From assembly GCA_016124955.1 (NCBI GenBank), contig WGMR01000007.1, positions 280,103-344,102 on the forward strand: DNA of 64,000 nucleotides, in the 5' to 3' direction. Origin of the DNA: Alphaproteobacteria bacterium. GTDB taxonomy: Bacteria; Pseudomonadota; Alphaproteobacteria; UBA9219; RFNS01. The translations under genes and the position numbers were made by a program. The notes under the pieces were generated by a model, which was not told where the DNA came from, did no database searches, and saw nothing but the letters and a program-made list of their open reading frames with translations. Shown here one piece after another: positions 9,168 through 17,787 of the stretch (within the stretch, counting starts at the first letter, position 1; the number at the start of each line of letters is the position of its first letter).

Positions 9168-11561
9168 TCAGGAGCGCAGCGTGCCGCCCGTGGCCTTTGT
9201 GACGGCGGCGGTGATTTTTGCGGCAATTTCCTCGATCTGCGCGTCGGTCAGCGAAGTTTCGCGCGGCTGCAAGGTTACGCTGAAGGCCAGCGATTTTTTG
9301 CCTTCCCCGACATTCTTGCCCGCATAAACATCGAACAACTGCACGTCCGCGATCAAATTCTTTTCCGCTTGCCGCGCGGCCTTGATCACGCGCTCCGCCG
9401 TCACGTCCGTATCGACCACGAAGGCGAAGTCGCGCGCGACCGGTTGCAGCGCGGGCAGATCGAGCAGCGAACGCGCCGTGCCTGCCGCCTTGGGCTGCGG
9501 CACGGCCGCGATCATGATTTCGCATCCCGTCATCGGCCCCTTGGCATCGCAAATCATCAGCACGCCGGGGTGAATTTCACCGAAATAAGCGAGCACGGCG
9601 GGGCCAAGCCGCAACGCGCCCGCGCGGCCCGGGTGGTACCAGGCGGGTGCATCCGCGGTGACCTGAAGGTTGGCAACAGGCGCGCCGCAGGCCGCGAGCG
9701 CCGCAAGCGCATCCGCCTTGGCATCATGCGCATCGACGGGGCGCGAAGGCTGCGCCCAGTGCCGGGGCGTTGCGCCCGCGCGCAGCGCGGCGGCCACCGT
9801 GCTTTGCCCTTCGGGCGTTGCGTCGCGCCATGCGGGGCCAACCTCGAACAAGCCAGCATCCGCAAAACCGCGATCGGCGTTGCGCTTGGCCGCGAGGATC
9901 AGGTTGCCGAGGATAGAGGGCCGCATCACGTCGAGCTCCGACGAGATAGGGTTCAGAAGCCGCAAGCTTTCGGGCACGCCGCCGAATTGCGCGGCGATGG
10001 CCGAAGGCATGAAAGACCACGTAACGGCTTCAAGCAGCCCTTGCGCCGCCAGCGCACGGCGTGCCTGCACGGCGCGGCGTTGCGGCAGCGTGATGGCGGA
10101 TTGCGTGACGGCGGCCGGCCTTGCAAGCGATTGCGCGGGCACATTATCGATCCCGTGCACGCGGATGATTTCCTCGACCAGATCGGCTTCGCCCTCGATA
10201 TCCGGGCGCCAGCTCGGCGCTTTCCATGCGCCGCCCTTCTGCTCGAACCCAAGTGCTGTCAGAATTTTTTTCTGCTCCGCCGCAGGCACATCAACGCCGA
10301 TCAGCGTTTTGCAGCGGTTTTCGCGCAGCGTGATGGTTCTGTCCGGCATCGGCGCGCTGCCTGCGACCACAAGATCGCTGATCTGTGTTTCCTTTGTGCC
10401 GCACAGGTCAAGGATAAGCTTGGTGGCCAGTTCGGCCCCCGGTTGCGTAAAGGCGGGGTCGATGCCGCGTTCAAACCGCCAGCGCGCGTCGGATGCGATA
10501 TCGAGCTGCCGGCCCGTGCGCGCGGTACGGATGGGGTCGAAATAGGCGGCTTCGATAAACACACCGGTGGTTGCTTCGGTGCAGCCGCTGGCTTCGCCGC
10601 CGATGATGCCGCCGAGCGAAAGCACGCCATTATCGTCCGCGATCACGGTCTGGCCTTCGGCCAGTTCGTAGGTTTTTTTATTGAGTGCCACGAGCTTTTC
10701 GCCCTTGCGCGCGAAGCGCAGCGAAAGATTGCCCTTGATCCCGGCGGCATCGAACACATGCAGCGGGCGCATGCAATCGAGCGTCGCGAAATTGGTGATA
10801 TCGACCAGCGCCGAGATCGGTCGCAGCCCCACGGCGCGCAACCTGTCCTGCAGCCATTTGGGGCTGGGGCCGTTCTTCACGCCCTTGATCATGCGCCCGG
10901 TGAAATGCGGGCACGCGGCGGCGTCTTCGGCCGGGAAGTTGAACGTAACGGCAATCGGGCTTTTGAAGGTTCCCTTGGCGGGTTTGATATCCTGCGGCTT
11001 CAGCGTACCGAGGCCCGCTGCGGCAAGGTCGCGCGCAACGCCGCGTACGCCCGCGCAATCGGGCCGGTTGGGCGTAAGCCCGAGTTCGATCACCGGGTCA
11101 TCGAGCCCCGCCCATGCGGCATAGCTTTTGCCGACCGGCGCATCGGCGGGCAGTTCGATGATGCCTTCATGGTCTTCGCCGAGGCCCAGCTCGTCCGCCG
11201 CGCACAGCATGCCCATGCTTTCGACGCCGCGGATCTTGCTTTTGCCAAGCGTGATGTTGAGGCCGGGGATAAAATCGCCCGGTCGGCTCAGCACCGCCTT
11301 CATGCCGGCGCGGCAATTGGGCGCCCCGCACACGACCTGTATTTTCTCGCTGCCCGTATTGACTGTGGCGATCTTGAGCCTGTCGGCATCCGGGTGTTTT
11401 TCGGTGGCCAGAACCTCGGCGATCGTGAAGGGCGCAAGCGATTTGGCGGGGTCGGTCAGGCTTTCAACTTCAAGCCCCAGCGATGTCAAACGCGCGCAAA
11501 CTTCATCCAGCGTTGCGGTGGTTTCAAGATGCTCTTTCAGCCATGAAAAGGTGAATTTCAT
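9168..11561 (-). CDS. pheT: Phenylalanyl-tRNA synthetase beta subunit
   Basis: 797 aa from the ATG at 11559-11561, giving the family start M-K-F-T-F-S-W-L-K. Domains are the N-terminal EMAP/tRNA-binding fold, B3/B4 editing region, B5 domain and C-terminal anticodon-binding (FDX-ACB) domain with S-L-A-F-S-V-T-L-Q. The subunit binds and edits tRNA-Phe with PheS. Its start overlaps the pheS stop by 4 nt (ATGA). The frame is open for 96 more codons upstream, but that part only shadows pheS. A long antisense open frame across it is a GC artefact. Confidence 0.97.
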   Translation of the reverse strand: MKFTFSWLKEHLETTATLDEVCARLTSLGLEVESLTDPAKSLAPFTIAEVLATEKHPDADRLKIATVNTGSEKIQVVCGAPNCRAGMKAVLSRPGDFIPGLNITLGKSKIRGVESMGMLCAADELGLGEDHEGIIELPADAPVGKSYAAWAGLDDPVIELGLTPNRPDCAGVRGVARDLAAAGLGTLKPQDIKPAKGTFKSPIAVTFNFPAEDAAACPHFTGRMIKGVKNGPSPKWLQDRLRAVGLRPISALVDITNFATLDCMRPLHVFDAAGIKGNLSLRFARKGEKLVALNKKTYELAEGQTVIADDNGVLSLGGIIGGEASGCTEATTGVFIEAAYFDPIRTARTGRQLDIASDARWRFERGIDPAFTQPGAELATKLILDLCGTKETQISDLVVAGSAPMPDRTITLRENRCKTLIGVDVPAAEQKKILTALGFEQKGGAWKAPSWRPDIEGEADLVEEIIRVHGIDNVPAQSLARPAAVTQSAITLPQRRAVQARRALAAQGLLEAVTWSFMPSAIAAQFGGVPESLRLLNPISSELDVMRPSILGNLILAAKRNADRGFADAGLFEVGPAWRDATPEGQSTVAAALRAGATPRHWAQPSRPVDAHDAKADALAALAACGAPVANLQVTADAPAWYHPGRAGALRLGPAVLAYFGEIHPGVLMICDAKGPMTGCEIMIAAVPQPKAAGTARSLLDLPALQPVARDFAFVVDTDVTAERVIKAARQAEKNLIADVQLFDVYAGKNVGEGKKSLAFSVTLQPRETSLTDAQIEEIAAKITAAVTKATGGTLRS

Positions 11562-12652
11562 TTGCCGCCGCCCCCGTTGCTGCCGGTGGCAAGGCTCGGG
11601 ATATCGAGCGCGCTGAAACCGTAATGCCTGAGCCAGCGCAGATCGGCTTCGAAGAAGGTGCGCAGATCGGGGATGCCGTATTTCAGCATGGCGATGCGTT
11701 CGATGCCCATGCCGAAGGCGAAGCCCTGGTATTTTTCGGGATCGAGCCCGCAATTGCGCAGCACATTCGGATGCACCATGCCGCAGCCCAGAATTTCGAG
11801 CCAATCGCCATGGTTGCCGAGCTTCAGCTTGCCGCCCGCCCGTGAACAACCGATATCAACTTCGGCTCCCGGCTCGACGAACGGGAAAAAGGAAGGCCGG
11901 AAGCGTGCGGGCAAATCGGGGATCGCGAAGAAGGTTCGCAGAAAATCCATCAGGCAGCCTTTCAGTTCCGCCATGGTGGTGGTTTCGTCGATCACCAGCC
12001 CTTCGACCTGATGAAACATGGGCGTGTGGGTCTGATCATAATCGCAGCGGTAGGTGCGGCCGGGAATAATGACGCGGATCGGCGGTTTGCCGTTCATCAT
12101 CGTGCGCACCTGCACCGGGCTGGTGTGGGTGCGCAGAACCGTGGTTTCCTCGGCGGTCTTCGGCAGGAAGAAAGTTTGCTGCATGTCGCGCGCCGGATGG
12201 TCGGGCGGGAAGTTCAGCGCACGGAAATTGTTAAAATCGCTTTCGATGTCCGGCCCTTCGGCCAGCGTGAAACCCATGGCGCCGAAAATTTCGATGATCT
12301 CGTCGATTGTCTGGCTGATAGGGTGGATGCGCCCGTCGGGCAGCGGTCGTGCGGGCAGGGTGATATCGATCTGTTCGCCCGCAAGGCGGGCATCAAGCGC
12401 GGCGCGGCCAAGCTCGGCCTTGCGCGCGTCAATCAGCGCCGTGATCTCGTCCTTGATGCGGTTGAGCTCGGCGCCGCGCTGCTTGCGCGCATCCCCGTCC
12501 AGCGCGGAAAGCTGCTTCATCAGGCCGGTGATCGCGCCTTTTTTGCCGAGCGCGGAAACGCGCAGCTCTTCAAGTGCGTCAAGCGTGGCGGCGCCGCCAA
12601 CGGCCGCCACCAGTTCGGTTTTTAATGCGGCTGGGTCGGAAGCGATGCTCAT
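11558..12652 (-). CDS. pheS: Phenylalanyl-tRNA synthetase alpha subunit
   Basis: 364 aa from the ATG at 12652; a GTG eight codons upstream is the alternative. It has the N-terminal coiled coil and class II aminoacyl-tRNA synthetase motifs: motif 2 around T-S-P-V-Q-V-R-T-M and G-R-T-Y-R-C-D-Y-D, and motif 3 G-F-A-F-G-M-G-I-E-R-I-A-M-L-K-Y-G-I. It charges tRNA-Phe in an (alpha-beta)2 complex. Co-directional with rplT (28 nt upstream), it belongs to rpmI-rplT-pheS-pheT. Confidence 0.97.
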   Translation of the reverse strand: MSIASDPAALKTELVAAVGGAATLDALEELRVSALGKKGAITGLMKQLSALDGDARKQRGAELNRIKDEITALIDARKAELGRAALDARLAGEQIDITLPARPLPDGRIHPISQTIDEIIEIFGAMGFTLAEGPDIESDFNNFRALNFPPDHPARDMQQTFFLPKTAEETTVLRTHTSPVQVRTMMNGKPPIRVIIPGRTYRCDYDQTHTPMFHQVEGLVIDETTTMAELKGCLMDFLRTFFAIPDLPARFRPSFFPFVEPGAEVDIGCSRAGGKLKLGNHGDWLEILGCGMVHPNVLRNCGLDPEKYQGFAFGMGIERIAMLKYGIPDLRTFFEADLRWLRHYGFSALDIPSLATGSNGGGGK

Positions 12653-12680
12653 TGCGCGTGCCGCCTGCGCTGCCACGGCT

Positions 12681-13046
12681 TCAGGCCGTCTTTTGCAACG
12701 CGGCTTGCGCCTGATCGATGATCGCCTTGAATGCGGCGGGCTCGTTGATGGCCAGTTCGGCCAGCTGCTTGCGATCGACCACGATGCCGGCGCGCTTCAT
12801 GCCGTTTACGAGCCGGCCGTAAGTCAGGCCGTGTTCGCGCGCGCCCGCATTGATGCGGGTGATCCACAGGCCGCGGAATTCGCGTTTGCGGTTGCGACGG
12901 TCACGGTATGCGTATTGCAGGCCCTTTTCGACCTTTTCAATCGCAACCCGGAAGCAGGTTGAAGCGCGGCCGCGATAGCCGCTCGCCAGCTTGGTGATCT
13001 TTTTGTGCCTTGCACGGGCGGTAACGCCCCGTTTAACGCGTGCCAT
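12681..13046 (-). CDS. rplT: 50S ribosomal protein L20
   Basis: 121 aa, very basic. It opens with [16 protein letters not shown] and has [11 protein letters not shown] and Y-G-R-L-V-N-G-M-K, all L20 hallmarks. L20 is an early 23S rRNA-binding assembly protein. It follows rpmI by 24 nt. In many bacteria L20 represses its own operon by binding the leader; the leader here is long enough, but I cannot show the site. Confidence 0.98.
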   Translation of the reverse strand: MARVKRGVTARARHKKITKLASGYRGRASTCFRVAIEKVEKGLQYAYRDRRNRKREFRGLWITRINAGAREHGLTYGRLVNGMKRAGIVVDRKQLAELAINEPAAFKAIIDQAQAALQKTA

Positions 13047-13070
13047 GATATGTCTCCTTCAGATGCTCTG

Positions 13071-13271
13071 TTATGCGTTGCGCAGGAAATGCTTCTTGAC
13101 GTTCTCGCCGTCCGTCTTGAACAGGATCAAGCCGGCACGGGATTCGCGGAGCATTTTCTGGGAACGTTTGCGCATGCCGTGGCGGCGATGCGTCGCGCCG
13201 GCCTTCACTTTGCCTTTGGCCGTGAGGCGAAAACGCTTTTTGGCACCCGAATGGGTTTTCATCTTGGGCAT
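13071..13271 (-). CDS. rpmI: 50S ribosomal protein L35
   Basis: 66 aa, with the L35 start M-P-K-M-K-T-H-S-G-A-K-K-R-F and H-R-R-H-G-M-R-K-R-S. First gene of rpmI-rplT-pheST. infC (IF3), which usually precedes rpmI, is absent here; a lysophospholipid acyltransferase gene lies upstream instead. Confidence 0.98.
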   Translation of the reverse strand: MPKMKTHSGAKKRFRLTAKGKVKAGATHRRHGMRKRSQKMLRESRAGLILFKTDGENVKKHFLRNA

Positions 13272-13309
13272 TTTGTTTCCTTTCGTAACTCATTTGGCGC
13301 CGCTGCCCT

Positions 13310-13332
13310 GTTTCCCCGCTTCGCTCGGAAAC
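13310..13332 (-). other. Hairpin in the rpmI leader
   Basis: GTTTCC (13310-13315) and GGAAAC (13327-13332) pair perfectly around an 11-nt loop whose minus-strand core GAGCGAAGCGGGG resembles the element in the tolQ-tolR gap. It lies inside the ~160-nt leader between the predicted promoter and rpmI and could be either a repeat or part of an autoregulatory leader. Confidence 0.35.
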
Positions 13333-13438
13333 AACTGCGACTGCGCCTGTTAAGCGGCCGGGCATGCCCGGCAGTGTGTTTTGTGGTGCGATTGCACCGA
13401 ATTCACCTGCCAAGCCCGGACGCGCTATGAAGGTGGCT

Positions 13439-13468
13439 CTTATAGCAGCCGTGCCGTTGGTTCCGCAA
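13439..13468 (-). promoter_or_regulatory. Predicted promoter of rpmI-rplT-pheST
   Basis: Minus strand: TTGCGG (13463-13468), 18 nt, TATAAG (13439-13444; context GCTATAAG). It sits in the 235-nt gap between plsC and rpmI. Transcription from about 13432 leaves a leader near 160 nt. Confidence 0.5.
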
Positions 13469-13506
13469 GCGCCGTTACCCACAGTATAACTTATTGATAT
13501 ATAAAA

Positions 13507-14238
13507 CTATTTATGGGAAGAGGGGCCGCCAACCTGCGCCACCAGCCGGTCGGTCGCCTGCTCCAGTGCCGCTTCGAGCTGCCGCATCATTTCCACCCGT
13601 TTCAGCCCGGGCGGGATGGCGGGCAGGATTTCCAGTGTGACCGTGCCGGGGTTTTTCAGAAACGCGCCCTTGGGCCAGAACATGCCCGAATTAAGCGCCA
13701 CTGGCACGACCGGAAGATTGAGGTTGTCGTACAGCGCGGCGACGCCGGGCTTATAGGGTTTATAGCTGCCGGGCGCGAGCCGGGTGCCTTGCGGGAAGAT
13801 GATGATCTGGCGGCCCTGCGCCGCGAAACGTGCCGCCGCCGCCAGCATGCGGCGCAGTGCCTTCGCGCCTGCGCTGCGATCGACCGGCACCATGCCCGCC
13901 TTCAGCGTGTACCAGCCCCACAGCGGGATCCAGACCAGTTCGCGCTTCAGCACGAAGACGGGGTCAGGCAAAACCAGATGAAGCTTGAACGTCTCCCACG
14001 CCGATTGGTGCTTTGCGGCGATGATGCAGCCTTGCGCGGGAAGGTTTTCGCGCCCGATAACCTTGTAGCGCAGGCCAAGAAAGACACGTTCGAACAGCGC
14101 AATGCCGGAAAGGTAGAAGCGCACCGTGCCCCGCATCACCGGGCGCGGCAAAATCAGTATGGGCAGGCAAGCAAAGCACAGCACGATATGCCAAAGATAA
14201 AAGGCTGTGCTGAACAGCAGTGCGCGCAGAACGGTCAT
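13507..14238 (-). CDS. plsC: 1-acylglycerol-3-phosphate acyltransferase (PlsC family)
   Basis: 243 aa from the ATG at 14238, which overlaps the ydcF stop by 4 nt. An N-terminal hydrophobic segment (about residues 7-30) is followed by the acyltransferase motif A-K-H-Q-S-A-W-E (the H-x4-D/E box), the K-R-E-L block, and motif III as F-P-Q-G-T-R with Gln in place of the usual Glu, a variant common in the alphaproteobacterial branch. It acylates lysophosphatidate to phosphatidate at the inner membrane. It is last in ftsE-ftsX-ydcF-plsC. Substrate could be another lysolipid. Confidence 0.88.
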   Translation of the reverse strand: MTVLRALLFSTAFYLWHIVLCFACLPILILPRPVMRGTVRFYLSGIALFERVFLGLRYKVIGRENLPAQGCIIAAKHQSAWETFKLHLVLPDPVFVLKRELVWIPLWGWYTLKAGMVPVDRSAGAKALRRMLAAAARFAAQGRQIIIFPQGTRLAPGSYKPYKPGVAALYDNLNLPVVPVALNSGMFWPKGAFLKNPGTVTLEILPAIPPGLKRVEMMRQLEAALEQATDRLVAQVGGPSSHK

Positions 14239-14828
14239 GAGGCGATGCGGTTCAATATTTTCTGGGCGCGGGCTGCGAGATATTTGTTGTATTCCGTGAT
14301 CAGCAGGCTGGCGGTGCCGCGCCGCTTCCACCATCCATCAAGCTGTACGTTATCGGGCCGCACTGCATAGGGGTAGATGGTAATGTTCGGCAGCGCGGCG
14401 TGGAATTCCACCAGCGCACGCCGCACATGGTAGTTGGCGGTCACGACCCGCAGCGAGGTGTATTGCTGGGCTTCCATCCATGCCGCAGTTTCGCTGGCGT
14501 TGCCGGTGGTATCGGCCGCTTCCTTGCCGAGATTGATGCAACAGCGGCGCTTTTCGGGATCGAGCGTAAGGCCGGCGAGCAAATCGGACCGCGGTGTTTT
14601 CGGATGCACGCCGGAAACGAAAAGTTTTTTCACCACGTCGCGCTGCAGAAGCTCGACCCCGGCAGCAAGCCGCTCGCTGCCGCCGGTCAGCACCACAGCG
14701 GCATCCGTTGCGGCAACGCCGAGTATGGGCATGTTCTGCGGCATGGTTTTGACGTCATAAACAAAGACCATGAGCCCGGCAGCCCACAGCCCGGCAAGAA
14801 CGGCGGCAAGAATAACGAGGCGCATCAT
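14235..14828 (-). CDS. YdcF/DUF218-family membrane-anchored protein
   Basis: About 197 aa. One N-terminal membrane helix, then a DUF218 fold with A-V-V-L-T-G-G-S-E-R-L near the start and T-A-N-Y-H-V-R-R-A in the middle, matching YdcF/SanA/ElyC proteins. Those proteins act in envelope homeostasis (ElyC in peptidoglycan precursor control), but the biochemical role is generally unknown. The first of two tandem ATGs overlaps the ftsX stop by 4 nt; the 3' end overlaps plsC. Location behind ftsEX supports an envelope role. Confidence 0.85.
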   Translation of the reverse strand: MMRLVILAAVLAGLWAAGLMVFVYDVKTMPQNMPILGVAATDAAVVLTGGSERLAAGVELLQRDVVKKLFVSGVHPKTPRSDLLAGLTLDPEKRRCCINLGKEAADTTGNASETAAWMEAQQYTSLRVVTANYHVRRALVEFHAALPNITIYPYAVRPDNVQLDGWWKRRGTASLLITEYNKYLAARAQKILNRIAS

Positions 14829-15790
14829 GGCATCGTCCGCAAGCTTGCCAGAACGCTTTGCCGCGCCGCCAGCAGCGCGGCGCCGTAAGCCAGTGCGGGC
14901 ACCAAAAGCATGGAAAGCACCAGCCGCGCCCAGGCCCAGAATGTGGGTGCGAACATAGAGGCCAGCGGCACATCGTAGCGCCCTGCCGCCAGCGCCATGC
15001 CGGTAAGCGCGGCAAAGCCCGCCGCGCCGCCGGCCAGCGCCGCGGGCGCCATAATACGCTTGATAAAGCGGCCGAATTCGCCGGCGATGTCGTTGTCGGA
15101 GGCGCCCATGATGTGCAGAAGTTCGACGATATCGTGATGGATGGCAAGGCCCGCGCGGCAGGCAAGCGCGACCGCGCCCAAAAGCGCCGCCGCCGCCAGC
15201 AGCGCCGCCGCCAGCGCGCCGCCCTGCAAAAGCCGCGCAAGCCCGGCAAGATCGCGCAGCCATGCGTTACGGTCATCGACATGTGCGCCTTCGATCCCCG
15301 CTGCGGCGATGATGGTTTCAAGTTCGGTAGCGTCCGCCGCCGGGCGGGGCGCGAGTGTGACATCAACCAGCATCGGCAATGGCAAATCCTGCGCCGCGAT
15401 ATCGGTGCCGAGCCATGGCTGCAACAATTCCTGCGCCGTTGCGGGCGGCAGCGGCGCGGCCACGGCCACGCCCGGCACGCCGCGTATGGTCTCGATCGCT
15501 TCCTTGAAACGCGCTTGCGCCTTTGCCGCGCTTTCGCCGGGGAGCGGCGTCAATTCAACCGTCAGCGCGCCATTTGTTTGTGTATCCCAGCGTGCGGCAA
15601 GGATATGCATGCCGCCCTGTGCCATCATCGCCAGCGTCGCGAGAAACACCATCAAGCCGAGTATTGCCATCAGCGGCCATGCGCTTTTGCCGCGCGCGAG
15701 CGGCAGGGCAGGCGGGGCGACGGGTCCGCGCGAGCGGTGCAGACGAACGGGTAGCGTAAATTTCAGCGCGGGAAAACGAATGTTCCGCAT
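14825..15790 (-). CDS. ftsX: FtsX, divisome ABC-transporter-like permease
   Basis: 321 aa with a cytoplasmic N-terminus, a first helix at about 40-60, an extracytoplasmic domain (about 60-185) and three C-terminal helices, the FtsX layout. The segment H-H-D-I-V-E-L-L-H-I-M-G-A-S-D-N-D-I-A matches the conserved coupling region. FtsEX couples ATP hydrolysis to peptidoglycan hydrolase activation at the septum. Its ATG shares one base with the ftsE stop (TAATG). Confidence 0.93.
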   Translation of the reverse strand: MRNIRFPALKFTLPVRLHRSRGPVAPPALPLARGKSAWPLMAILGLMVFLATLAMMAQGGMHILAARWDTQTNGALTVELTPLPGESAAKAQARFKEAIETIRGVPGVAVAAPLPPATAQELLQPWLGTDIAAQDLPLPMLVDVTLAPRPAADATELETIIAAAGIEGAHVDDRNAWLRDLAGLARLLQGGALAAALLAAAALLGAVALACRAGLAIHHDIVELLHIMGASDNDIAGEFGRFIKRIMAPAALAGGAAGFAALTGMALAAGRYDVPLASMFAPTFWAWARLVLSMLLVPALAYGAALLAARQSVLASLRTMP

Positions 15791-16485
15791 TACGCCACCG
15801 CCTCTTCGCGTTCGATGCGCAGCAGACGGCCGCCGTTCAGATGCAATTGCGGGTGACCGAAGCGTTGCAGCAGCGCGCTGCTGTGGGTTGCGATCACGAC
15901 GGTGGTGCCCAGCTTGTTGAGTTCCACGAACAGGTGCAACAAACGCACGGCGGCATCGTCGTCAACGTTGCCGGTTGGTTCATCGGCCAGCAGCAGGCGG
16001 GGCCGGTTGATTACGGCGCGCGCAATCGCGGCGCGCTGTTGCTGCCCGCCCGAAAGTTCGGACGGCACCGCATCGAGCGCGTCGCCGAGCCCGACCCAGT
16101 GCAAAAGTTCGCCGACATGGGCGCGGATCTCGGCCTCCCCGCCGCCAGCAAGGCGCAGCGGCAGCGCCACGTTATCGAGCACGCTGAGATGCGGGATCAG
16201 TCGGAAATCCTGAAACACCACGCCGATGCGGCGGCGGATCGCAGGCAGTTCGTCGCGCCCAAGATGCGCAAGGTCGCGCCCGAAGATATGGATCCGCCCC
16301 TTGGCCGGGCGCTGCGCCAGAAACATTAGCCGCAAAAGGGACGATTTTCCGGCCCCCGAAGGGCCGGTCAGGAAATGGAAAGAGCCGGGCTGGAGGGTGA
16401 AGGAAATATCGCTCAGCACCTCCGGCCCGCCTTGCGCCTGCGGCCCGGCGCCGTAGCGCATGGAAACTTTATCGAACCGGATCAA
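15790..16485 (-). CDS. ftsE: FtsE, divisome ABC ATPase
   Basis: 231 aa ABC ATPase with Walker A G-P-S-G-A-G-K-S-S, Q-loop V-F-Q-D-F-R-L-I, signature L-S-G-G-Q-Q-Q-R, Walker B L-L-L-A-D-E-P-T-G-N-V-D and the H-loop A-T-H-S. The Q-D-F-R-L segment and the partner ftsX identify FtsE. The only suitable start is a TTG at 16485 with GAAGGGCAAGAA just upstream. It is first in the minus-strand operon, divergent from the zinc-ribbon gene. Confidence 0.95.
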   Translation of the reverse strand: MIRFDKVSMRYGAGPQAQGGPEVLSDISFTLQPGSFHFLTGPSGAGKSSLLRLMFLAQRPAKGRIHIFGRDLAHLGRDELPAIRRRIGVVFQDFRLIPHLSVLDNVALPLRLAGGGEAEIRAHVGELLHWVGLGDALDAVPSELSGGQQQRAAIARAVINRPRLLLADEPTGNVDDDAAVRLLHLFVELNKLGTTVVIATHSSALLQRFGHPQLHLNGGRLLRIEREEAVA

Positions 16486-16581
16486 ATTCTTGCCCTTCCA
16501 TCATGCCTTGCTATGCAGCCTTATTATCATAAGCTGCGTGGCGCGGGCGTCCAGCCGCTATTGAGGGGTTTGTAACGCCGC

Positions 16582-16610
16582 TTGCTTGCTAAGTCATTCA
16601 TTTCTATAAC
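16582..16610 (+). promoter_or_regulatory. Predicted promoter giving a near-leaderless mRNA
   Basis: TTGCTT (16582-16587), 17 nt, TATAAC (16605-16610). The expected start point, about 7 nt downstream, falls at or just before the ATG at 16619, so the transcript would have almost no 5' leader. A GGAGG abuts the ATG with zero spacing and so is not a normal Shine-Dalgarno site. Confidence 0.5.
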
Positions 16611-16618
16611 ATTGGAGG

Positions 16619-17392
16619 ATGATTCTTGTCTGCCCCTCATGCGGAACGCGCTATGTCGTGAACCCGGCCGCCTTCACGGGCGGTGCCCGGCAGGTGCGTT
16701 GCGCGCGTTGCAGCCAGGAATGGCAAGCCGAGCCGCCGCCCGAAGAACAGGAATTGCCCGATGATTTGCCGCCTGTGGTCGAAACGCCGCAAGCTGTGAC
16801 CCCGATTCCGCCCGGCTCCAACCTGCCCGCTATCATCGGCAAGATCGACCGTACGCTTTTGCTCTGGAGCCTGGTGCCGGTTCTGATTTTCGCGCTGATG
16901 CTTTCCGCCGGGCTGTTTTTCGTTTATGGCCGGTCAACGATTGTCATTTGGTTTCCCGGCATGGTCGAAACCTATAACGGCATGGGCCTGCGTGTGGGCG
17001 AACTGGGCGCCGGGCTGGTGATACGCAATATCCGTTCCGAACAAAGGCTGGAAAGCGGCGCCATGATGCTGGCGCTGGATGGCGAGGTGGTTAACGGGGC
17101 CGCCTATATGCAAAGCGTGCCGATTATACAGGCCTCGGCGCTGGGCACCGATAACAAGCCGGTGGCGATATGGGAAATGTTCGCCAATCCGATTAGACTT
17201 GAGCCCGGCGGCGTGGCAACATTCTCGTCCACCGTCCGTTATCCGGAAGCGACCGTGGTCGAGGTGACACTAGCTTTCACCGAGCACGAGAAGCAGCAGG
17301 CGGAAGAAGAGGAAGAAAGCGCGGGCGGCGAAGGCGGCTCGTCAAAAGGAAGAAGCAACGCAGGAAGCCATGGCGGATCAGGACATCACTAA
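16619..17392 (+). CDS. MJ0042-type zinc-ribbon membrane protein (DUF3426-like)
   Basis: 257 aa. An N-terminal zinc ribbon has C-P-S-C (residues 5-8) and C-A-R-C (28-31). A Pro/Glu-rich linker, one membrane helix (about 78-102) and a DUF3426-like extracytoplasmic domain (about 110-220) follow; the tail is acidic then Gly/Ser-rich. Such proteins are conserved beside ftsEX or regulatory genes in alphaproteobacteria; I know of no firm function. The family start M-I-x-V-C-P-S-C forces the ATG at 16619. The 3' end overlaps the receiver gene by 23 nt. Confidence 0.82.
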   Translation: MILVCPSCGTRYVVNPAAFTGGARQVRCARCSQEWQAEPPPEEQELPDDLPPVVETPQAVTPIPPGSNLPAIIGKIDRTLLLWSLVPVLIFALMLSAGLFFVYGRSTIVIWFPGMVETYNGMGLRVGELGAGLVIRNIRSEQRLESGAMMLALDGEVVNGAAYMQSVPIIQASALGTDNKPVAIWEMFANPIRLEPGGVATFSSTVRYPEATVVEVTLAFTEHEKQQAEEEEESAGGEGGSSKGRSNAGSHGGSGHH

Positions 17393-17777
17393 GAAGGAAA
17401 ACGGCGCGCGCGTATTGGTGGCGGAAGACAACCCCGCCGTGCGCGAATTCGTCGTGCGCTCGCTCTCGGGTGCGGGCTACCAGGTCAAGCAAGTGGCGGA
17501 CGGCCAGCAGGCGCTTGATGTTCTCGCCAACGAACGCTTCGGTGTGCTGGTGACCGATATCGTGATGCCGAATGTTGACGGCATCGCGCTCGCGCTCAAG
17601 GCCGTGCGGCTGTTTCCCGATTTGCGGATCGTCATGATTTCGGGCTATGCGCAGGAACGCATGCGCGCTCACAATCTCGATGCGCTCGTGCACCGCGTGA
17701 TCGCCAAGCCCTTCTCGCTCGAGGAAATTTGCAGCGCGGTCAAGGATGCGCTCGCTACCCCGCCGTCCGGAACCTGA
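17370..17777 (+). CDS. Single-domain response regulator, CpdR-like
   Basis: 135 aa receiver domain only. The acidic pair is E19-D20, the phospho-acceptor Asp63 sits in V-T-D-I-V-M-P-N-V-D-G-I, and the conserved Lys113 is in A-K-P-F. The text around the Asp and the M-I-S-G-Y-A stretch resemble CpdR, which in Caulobacter delivers substrates to ClpXP when unphosphorylated. No output domain or histidine kinase is adjacent. It is coupled to the zinc-ribbon gene by a 23-nt overlap. CpdR identity is probable, not proven; another CheY-like regulator is possible. Confidence 0.75.
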   Translation: MADQDITKKENGARVLVAEDNPAVREFVVRSLSGAGYQVKQVADGQQALDVLANERFGVLVTDIVMPNVDGIALALKAVRLFPDLRIVMISGYAQERMRAHNLDALVHRVIAKPFSLEEICSAVKDALATPPSGT

Positions 17778-17787
17778 GGGGCGCGCC

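Noticed and set aside
9369-11546. Long plus-strand frame across pheT
   Set aside because: Antisense shadow of a certain gene, with no recognisable domain.
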